A DNA stretch of 37,275 nt, taken from the NCBI RefSeq assembly GCF_000158955.1, contig NZ_GG657757.1, positions 4,834,236-4,871,510 of the forward strand, given 5' to 3'. Both the position numbers and the translations under genes were made by a program. The notes under the pieces are model-generated. The model ran no database searches. It was not told the origin of the DNA and saw only the letters and a list, made by a program, of their open reading frames with translations. The stretch is from Streptomyces viridochromogenes DSM 40736. GTDB lineage: Bacteria > Actinomycetota > Actinomycetes > Streptomycetales > Streptomycetaceae. The stretch's first letter is position 1. Each line of letters begins with the position of its first letter. Shown here piece after piece: positions 31,885 to 37,275 of this stretch.

Positions 31885-32313
31885 CTACGCTCCGGCGGCC
31901 TCCTCGGCACTGCGGGGGCCGCTGACGCCGTAGGGGTTGTCGATGAGGTAACGCCAGTTGCCGTCCTCGCCGCGCTGGAGGACGTCCACCGCGACACCCT
32001 CCAGGTGCTCCGGATTGCCGTCGGCGTCCTTGGTCTCCATCGACCACTCGACGATGAGCATCGCCGTGTCACCGGTCACGAGGGTCTGGAGCACCTTCGC
32101 GTCCACGCTCGGGCCGTAGGACATGAACTCCTTGACCCGGTCCCGACGGGCCTGGCCCGCCAGCGGCACACCCGGGTCCCAGACGCCGACGGCGTCCTCG
32201 GTGTACATCGAGTTGACGGCGTCCGCGTCACCGGAGTTGAACGCCTGGCCGAACATCTCCTGATGCGTCTCGATGTCTCTCGATAAATACTTGTCGTACT
32301 TTCCGCTGGCCAT
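31885..32313 (-). CDS. SnoaL-like/NTF2-fold protein
   Basis: 142 residues with the NTF2-like pattern: an N-terminal helix (FGQAFNSGDADAVNSMYTEDAVGVWDPG), then strands (TLVTGDTAMLIVEWSMETKD, VAVDVLQRGEDGNWRYLIDNPYG). The family includes polyketide cyclases, hydroxylase-like proteins and enzymes with no known reaction, so a tailoring or cyclisation role in this cluster is only possible. The ATG at 32311-32313 has GGAG upstream, behind a short perfect hairpin. Same direction as the NmrA, monooxygenase and PKS genes. Confidence 0.85.
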   Translation of the reverse strand: MASGKYDKYLSRDIETHQEMFGQAFNSGDADAVNSMYTEDAVGVWDPGVPLAGQARRDRVKEFMSYGPSVDAKVLQTLVTGDTAMLIVEWSMETKDADGNPEHLEGVAVDVLQRGEDGNWRYLIDNPYGVSGPRSAEEAAGA

Positions 32314-32331
32314 GGATGAGCCGCTCCATTC

Positions 32332-32348
32332 ACTCCCCGCTGGGGAGT
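32332..32348 (-). promoter_or_regulatory. Small hairpin just ahead of the SnoaL ribosome binding site
   Basis: ACTCCCC-GCT-GGGGAGT, a 7-bp perfect stem ending a few bases before the GGAG of the SnoaL-like gene. It may be an operator, an RNA stabiliser or part of a terminator for the upstream operon. The 32349-32487 stretch holds no gene. Confidence 0.35.
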
Positions 32349-32487
32349 CGGACGAGAGTTGACAGATGGACATCGGGCGGATTGGGCATCGCGCCGCGCA
32401 TTTCGACCCCGTGAACGCTACTGGCCGCCCGGAACGACCGGGCCTTACCCCGGTAACCACCCCTGACCAGCGGTGGAGGCTCGGCGG

Positions 32488-33324
32488 TTACTGTTTCGAG
32501 ACCGCGCCCCAATCCGTCTCGGCCGCGTACTCGCGGAAGTCGCGCGGCTCCCGGCCGAGAGCGCGCCGCACACCGTCGGAGAGATAAGCCGTCCGGCCGT
32601 CACGAATGGTGTCGAAGAGTTCGTTCATGAAATCCGCGAAATCCCGTGGGTAGCCTCGACCGACCAGATGCCGGGCGTATTCCTCGCGGTCCACCACGAC
32701 CGCGCGGATCTTCCGGCCCGCCGCCTCGGCGATCAGCTCGACGCACTCGCCGAACGTCATCAGCCGCGGCCCCGACAGGACGTACAGCTCGCCCGCGTGA
32801 CCCTCCTCGGTGAGCGCGGCCACGGCGACGGCCGCGATGTCCTCGGCGTCGATGAACGGCTCCACGCCCTGACCGTCCGACAGGATCACCTCGCCGGCGG
32901 CGACGTCCGGCGCCAGCAGCCGGTCCTCGCTGAAGTTCTGCGAGAACCATGTGGGCCGCAGGATCGTCCACTGAGCCCCCGACTCCCGCACCGCCCGCTC
33001 GGCGGCGAACCGGCCCTCGTCGTGCGCCCACTGCTCGAGCGTCCGCGCGGACAGGAACACCAGCCGCCCGACGCCCCGCCGCGTGGCGAACGCGGCGAAA
33101 TCGGCGAGGAGTTCCGCCGCGTGGGGCCCCTGCTCGTCCACCACGTAGACCGCCTCGACGCCCTCGACGGCCGCCGCCCACGTCTCCTTGTCCCGCCAGT
33201 CGAACCGCTGGGCGCCCGAGCGGGACGCCACCCTGGCCGTACGCCCGCGCTCGGCGAGCTGCCGCGCGACACGGCGGCCTGTCTTGCCTGTACCGCCGAG
33301 CACCAGAACGGGAGTGTCGTTCAT
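32488..33324 (-). CDS. NmrA-like NAD(P)-binding reductase
   Basis: About 278 residues of atypical short-chain dehydrogenase. The N-terminal VLVLGGTGKTGRRVARQL is the NmrA/SDR-a5 dinucleotide motif. The SDR catalytic Tyr-Lys pair is not obvious, as usual for this group (NAD(P)H:quinone/azoreductase-like or redox sensors). QWTILRPTWFSQNF and IDAEDIAAVAVAALT are family marks. The ATG at 33324 (AGGTG just upstream) is chosen over the one at 33336, which has no site. It follows the FAD monooxygenase by about 80 bases, so it is in one transcript. Substrate unknown. Confidence 0.87.
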   Translation of the reverse strand: MNDTPVLVLGGTGKTGRRVARQLAERGRTARVASRSGAQRFDWRDKETWAAAVEGVEAVYVVDEQGPHAAELLADFAAFATRRGVGRLVFLSARTLEQWAHDEGRFAAERAVRESGAQWTILRPTWFSQNFSEDRLLAPDVAAGEVILSDGQGVEPFIDAEDIAAVAVAALTEEGHAGELYVLSGPRLMTFGECVELIAEAAGRKIRAVVVDREEYARHLVGRGYPRDFADFMNELFDTIRDGRTAYLSDGVRRALGREPRDFREYAAETDWGAVSKQ

Positions 33325-33408
33325 GTCACCTGCCATCAGAGAGAAGCCGTCACAGCGAAAGCTGCCGGGAAAGTTCGCGAAAGGCCGGGGAAGGCCCGAG
33401 GCGAAGGG

Positions 33409-34755
33409 TCAGTGGGGCTCGGCCGCCAGTGGGGCATCCGGGGACGCCGCGCGGACGGCCGACCGGATCTCCGGGGCGACGAGCGCTTCCGGCGGGTCGA
33501 CCAGGAAGACCACACGGGCGTACGCGGTCAGCAGCGAGTGGTCGCGGGTGGCCGCCTCCAGGAGCTGTCCCACGTACGACTGCTCCTGGCGCCACTCCTC
33601 GGTGCGCTCGCCCTCGACGCCCGGGAAGGCCAGGTCGGCGCCGGTCGTCATCGACCACACCGCGTCCACCGCCCCCTCCGCGAGCTCGGCGAAGTACCCC
33701 TCGGCACGCGGCGCGCCCGGCCGGGACACATGGTCGCGGAGCACCATGGCACCGAGGGCGGCGACCGTCATGCCCTGCCCGTACACCGGGTTGAAGCTGC
33801 ACACCGCGTCGCCGAGGACGAGCAGCCCGGCCGGGAACGAGGTCATCAGCTCGTAGCGGCGGCGCAGGTTCGCCGGGAAGCGGTACGCCACCGGGTCGCC
33901 CAGCGGCTCGTGGTCCTTCACGGTGTCGTAGATGTCCGTCCCCGACAGTGACTTCAGGAACGCGAGGAACCCTTCCGAGTCATGGGGCGGGTAGTCGCCG
34001 AGGAAGCCGTACGCCGTCACCACCGTGCGGCCGCCCTCGATGCCGGCGCAGATCGCGCCGCGCCCGGTCTCCGGCGTGGCCACCACGTCGATGGAGATGT
34101 CGTCGCCCATCGACTCGGGCGGCAGCCGGAAGTACTGCGTGGCGTAACCGACCCCGATCCGCTGCTGGACCTCCTCCACTTCCGGGAACCCCAGCTCCGC
34201 CAGCCACGCCGGGGTGCGCGAGCGCCGCCCGGTGGCGTCCACCACCAGGTCCGCGGCCAGCTCGCGCGACCGGCCGTCCTCCACGACCGACACTCCGACC
34301 ACCGTCCGCCGGTCGTCCGACGTCAGCAGCCCGGTGATGTCGTGCCGGTGCAGGAACGACACGTTCGGCAACGCCCGCACCCGGGTCCGTACCCGCTGCT
34401 CCAGGTGTGGCCGGCTCATCGAGAGCAGCAGCATGTCCGAGTGGGGCTGCGGCATCCGCCGCCCCTCCATGACCCAGCGCACGTTCCCGGTGACGTCACC
34501 GGTCACCGCGCCGGTGGAGATCAGTTCGTCGGTGATGCCGGGCAGCAGCTCCTCGATGATGTGCCGGCCACGCGCCAGCAGGGCGTGGACATGGTTGCCC
34601 TGCGGCACGCCCTTGCGCGGCAGGTCGTCGTCCCTCAGCTCGTCCCGGTCCACCACGACGACCTCGTCGTAGGCGTCCGCCAGCACACACGCCGCCAGCA
34701 GCCCGGCCATGCTCGCGCCCAGCACGATCGCGCGGCTCCGCTCAGCTGTCCCCAC
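33409..34755 (-). CDS. FAD-dependent monooxygenase/epoxidase, MonCI-like
   Basis: 448 residues. FAD motif AIVLGASMAGLLAACVLA, VVVVDRD, then RKGVPQGNHVHALLARGRHIIEELLPG, DLVVDATGRRSRTPAWL, and the second FAD motif LLVLGDAVCSFNPVYGQGMTVAALGAM. These match the polyether epoxidase MonCI and its relatives, and the wider flavin-monooxygenase group in PKS clusters. An epoxide is part of cyclizidine-type alkaloids, so epoxidation of an alkene is a good guess, without proof. GTG start at 34753-34755 with GAGGAG. It lies 54 bases after the PKS stop codon and precedes the NmrA gene, forming an operon. Confidence 0.9.
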   Translation of the reverse strand: MGTAERSRAIVLGASMAGLLAACVLADAYDEVVVVDRDELRDDDLPRKGVPQGNHVHALLARGRHIIEELLPGITDELISTGAVTGDVTGNVRWVMEGRRMPQPHSDMLLLSMSRPHLEQRVRTRVRALPNVSFLHRHDITGLLTSDDRRTVVGVSVVEDGRSRELAADLVVDATGRRSRTPAWLAELGFPEVEEVQQRIGVGYATQYFRLPPESMGDDISIDVVATPETGRGAICAGIEGGRTVVTAYGFLGDYPPHDSEGFLAFLKSLSGTDIYDTVKDHEPLGDPVAYRFPANLRRRYELMTSFPAGLLVLGDAVCSFNPVYGQGMTVAALGAMVLRDHVSRPGAPRAEGYFAELAEGAVDAVWSMTTGADLAFPGVEGERTEEWRQEQSYVGQLLEAATRDHSLLTAYARVVFLVDPPEALVAPEIRSAVRAASPDAPLAAEPH

Positions 34756-34809
34756 GGTTGTCGCTCCTCACTGTGTAGAAATCCGAAGCCGCGCGAAGGG
34801 GAGCGCGGC

Positions 34810-37275
34810 TCATGCGCCGACCGCCGGCACCAGAGGGGCGCCGGCCTTCGGGAAGTAGCCGGCGCGCTCGAAGAAACCGACGTACTTCTCGAACAGTTCG
34901 CGCCCGATCTCCGGGCACTCGACGCCGGTGCCGGCCAGCGCTCGCTCCGTCTCCGACACGTCCAGCGGCGGGTAGGTCGCGCGGCCGTCGCCCGCCATGA
35001 GGGCCTCGAAGGCGTCCAGCAGCGGCACGAGCGCGTTGTCGCGGTCGGCCCGCACCCGCTCCCGCCAGCTGTCCCAGTCCAGGACCGGCAACTCGTAGCC
35101 GTAGGACCGGAGATGGCCGACGAAGTCGGCGAAGGACTGGTCCTGCTCGTTGAACAGGTGGAACGTGCCGCCCGCGGCGTCCTCCCGTGTCGCGAGGGTG
35201 GTGATCGTCGCGCTGACGTAGTCCACCGGCACCATGTGGAAGGACCCGGCGAGCCGGTCCGGCACCGCGCCCGCCTGGAGCAGGCCCTTCAGGCTCAGCC
35301 AGACGAAGTCCTTCGTCTGGCAGGCACCGGCCCGCTGGTCGCCGCAGACCACGTCCACCCGGTACACCGAGACCGGCAGCCCGCGCTCCCGTGCGATCCC
35401 GATGACCTGCTCGGCGACCCACTTGCTCTGCAGATACCCGTTCCACAGCTCCTCGGCGGGGCCGGTCGGGTCGGTCACCTTCGCCGGGACGCCCTCGGCG
35501 CCGGGCGCCGGCGCCGGGAAGACACCGCTCGTCGAGACGTGGTGCACGGGCACGGTGCGATGCCGGGCGGCCAGCCGCAGCACCTCCCGGGTCCCGTCCA
35601 CGTTGGACCGCCGCAGCTCGGTGTAGGGCCGCAGCCAGCTCACCGTGGCGCCCGCGTGGTAGACGACGTCGACGAAGCGCGCCAGATCGTCGAACCGCTC
35701 CTCCGTCAGCCCCAGCCGGGGCGCGGAGAGGTCGCCGACGACCACGGAGATCCGGTCCGGGTCCACCTCGTCGAGGACGCCGTACCACTCCAGGTTCGCC
35801 CGCAGCCGCTGTTCGGCGTCGGCCCGGTCGGCGCCACGCACCAGGCAGTGCACACGGGCCCGCGTCGAGCGCATCAGATCGCGCAGGAGGAACGCCCCGA
35901 GGAATCCGGTGGCGCCGGTCAGCAGGATCTCGCGGGGGTCGGCGCAGACCCGGCTGATCTCGTCGGCCGGCCGTACGTCGTCGTCGAGCCGCACCTCCGC
36001 GGCGAAGTCCACGGCGGCGGTGGCGGGGGCCGCTTCGGCGGCGCCCGTGAGCAGTTCGGCGCACAGGTGCCGCGTCAGCGCGGCCGGGGTGGGGTGCTCG
36101 AAGACCACGGAGGCGGAGAGGCGGAGTCCCGTCGCGGCGCCGAGCCGGTTGCGCAGTTCCACCGAGATCAGCGAGTCGAAGCCGAGCTCGGAGAAGAGCC
36201 GGTCGGCGCCGATCACGGACGCGTCGCGGTGGCCGAGCACCAGGGCGACCTCCCCGCGCACGAACTCCGCCACGACCTCCCGCTGCCGCTCCCCGGGCAG
36301 CCCGTCGAGGCGCTGCGCCAGCGACCGCGTGCCCGCGGCGTCGTCCCGGGCGGACGGGCGGGCCGGTGTCCGCGCCAGACCGGCGAGGACGACCGGGACC
36401 TGGGCGGGGCGGGCGCGCAGCGCGGCCACGTCGAGCGGTGTGGCCACGAGCGCCGGCCGGCCCAGCCGCAGCGCGGTGTCGAGGAGCCCCGGGCCGTGCT
36501 CCTCGGTCACCGGCAGCAGACCGGTGCGGGCGATCCGCTTCAGGTCGGCCTCGCTGAGGGCGCCGCCCATGCCGCCCGCCGCGTCCCAAAGGCCCCACGC
36601 CAGCGAGGTCGCGGGCAGACCGCTCGCGGCACGGTGCTCGGCGAGCGCGTCGAGGAAGGTGTTCGCGGCGGCGTAGTTGGCCTGGCCGGGACCGCCCACG
36701 AGACCCGCCACCGACGAGAACAGCACGAACGCCGACAGATCGTGACCGCGCGTCAGCTCGTGCAGGTTCCACGCCGCGTCCACCTTGGGGCGCAGCACGG
36801 CCGCCAGCCGTTCGGGGGTCAGATCCGCGATCATCCCGTCGTCGTTCACCCCGGCCGTGTGCACGACCCCGGTGAGCGGGTGCTCCGCCGGGACGGTCGC
36901 GAGGAGGGCGCCGAGGGCCTCCCGGTCCGCCAGGTCGCACGCCGTGATCATCACCGTGGCGCCCAGCTCGGCCAGCTCGTCGGCGAGTTCGTCCGCACCG
37001 GGGGCGGCCGGCCCGCTGCGGCTGACCAGCAGCAGCCGGGAGACCCCGTGCTCCCGGACGAGGTGCCGCGCGAAGAGGGCGCCCAGCGCGCCCGTACCGC
37101 CGGTGATCAGGACTGTGCCGTCGCGCCGCCAGGGCGTGGGCGCCGGCTCGTCGTCGGCCGGTGCCAGGCGGGCCACACGCGGGACCAGCACCGTGCCGCC
37201 GCGCACCGCGACCTGGGGCTCGCCGGAGGCGACGATCGAGGGCAGGGCCTTGGCCGACGCCGGGTCGTCGTCCAG
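34810..37275 (-). CDS. Type I modular PKS, C-terminal part: KR-ACP-thioester reductase (5' partial)
   Basis: 821 residues visible; the gene continues beyond the window. KR: TGGTGALG (about 58-65), catalytic Lys in RPKVDAAWNL, Ser in LFSSVAG, Tyr about 201 in QANYAAAN. The B-type marker is present as NDD (VNDDGMIADLT), not LDD, and no A-type Trp is seen, so a D-configured (B-type) hydroxyl is predicted. ACP: GFDSL with the pantetheine Ser at 368. Terminal reductase: GATGFLG (about 450), VSTSGVF, YLQSKW (about 613), an extended SDR that releases the chain as an aldehyde or alcohol. No thioesterase follows. Aldehyde release feeds transamination and cyclisation, which fits the nearby imine reductase. 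Confidence 0.95.
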   Translation of the reverse strand: MDDDPASAKALPSIVASGEPQVAVRGGTVLVPRVARLAPADDEPAPTPWRRDGTVLITGGTGALGALFARHLVREHGVSRLLLVSRSGPAAPGADELADELAELGATVMITACDLADREALGALLATVPAEHPLTGVVHTAGVNDDGMIADLTPERLAAVLRPKVDAAWNLHELTRGHDLSAFVLFSSVAGLVGGPGQANYAAANTFLDALAEHRAASGLPATSLAWGLWDAAGGMGGALSEADLKRIARTGLLPVTEEHGPGLLDTALRLGRPALVATPLDVAALRARPAQVPVVLAGLARTPARPSARDDAAGTRSLAQRLDGLPGERQREVVAEFVRGEVALVLGHRDASVIGADRLFSELGFDSLISVELRNRLGAATGLRLSASVVFEHPTPAALTRHLCAELLTGAAEAAPATAAVDFAAEVRLDDDVRPADEISRVCADPREILLTGATGFLGAFLLRDLMRSTRARVHCLVRGADRADAEQRLRANLEWYGVLDEVDPDRISVVVGDLSAPRLGLTEERFDDLARFVDVVYHAGATVSWLRPYTELRRSNVDGTREVLRLAARHRTVPVHHVSTSGVFPAPAPGAEGVPAKVTDPTGPAEELWNGYLQSKWVAEQVIGIARERGLPVSVYRVDVVCGDQRAGACQTKDFVWLSLKGLLQAGAVPDRLAGSFHMVPVDYVSATITTLATREDAAGGTFHLFNEQDQSFADFVGHLRSYGYELPVLDWDSWRERVRADRDNALVPLLDAFEALMAGDGRATYPPLDVSETERALAGTGVECPEIGRELFEKYVGFFERAGYFPKAGAPLVPAVGA

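Overview
The window is high-GC actinobacterial DNA and very probably Streptomyces. The codon usage is strongly G/C-biased at third positions. The left end carries a Streptomyces-type chromosomal run (dTMP kinase with a long coiled-coil tail, DNA polymerase III delta prime, a secreted TAP-type hydrolase, tRNA-Thr). TTA codons occur in regulator and accessory genes.

Layout. (1) 1-5306: core chromosome, all on the + strand: tmk (cut by the window edge), holB, a lipoprotein-like alpha/beta hydrolase broken by three apparent single-base indels, and tRNA-Thr(CGT). (2) 5261-23225: an integrated actinomycete integrative and conjugative element (AICE) of about 17.9 kb, bounded by a perfect 46-bp direct repeat of the 3' half of the tRNA. 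Its minus-strand backbone reads from right to left. A leader operon of small proteins ends in the TraB/FtsK translocase. A second operon follows (Spd-like protein, small Cys protein, prim-pol, small Cys protein, DUF3631 ATPase) and then xis and int. A 217-bp array with nine copies of GTAGCGG lies between rep and xis. Right of the operons are an HTH/DUF5919 gene, a Nudix gene (Pif-like?), an HD-domain gene and a tandem-wHTH GntR (KorSA-like) repressor. (3) 19517-22941: AICE cargo with a different base composition: an OLD-family ATPase/TOPRIM nuclease, an unrecognised protein and an HNH protein, a plausible anti-phage module. (4) 24125-37275: part of a type I PKS alkaloid cluster, starting less than 1 kb from attR.

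The cluster contains a SARP regulator with a TTA codon at position 9 and an abruptly ending ATPase region, a P450 with an altered I-helix, a Tat-exported flavin amine oxidase, an imine reductase, a GlxA/AraC regulator, a SnoaL-like protein, an NmrA-like reductase, a MonCI-like FAD monooxygenase and a PKS ending KR-ACP-thioester reductase. The simplest reading is reductive release of a polyketide aldehyde, transamination (that gene is not in the window), cyclisation to an imine, imine reduction, and oxidative tailoring. This is the logic known for cyclizidine-type indolizidine/piperidine alkaloids. The exported amine oxidase suggests a last oxidation outside the cytoplasm, which is inference.

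Two promoter/operator arrangements in the AICE are unusually clear: a 12-bp palindrome sitting on the -10 of the leader promoter, and paired inverted repeats around a second promoter upstream of the spd/rep operon.
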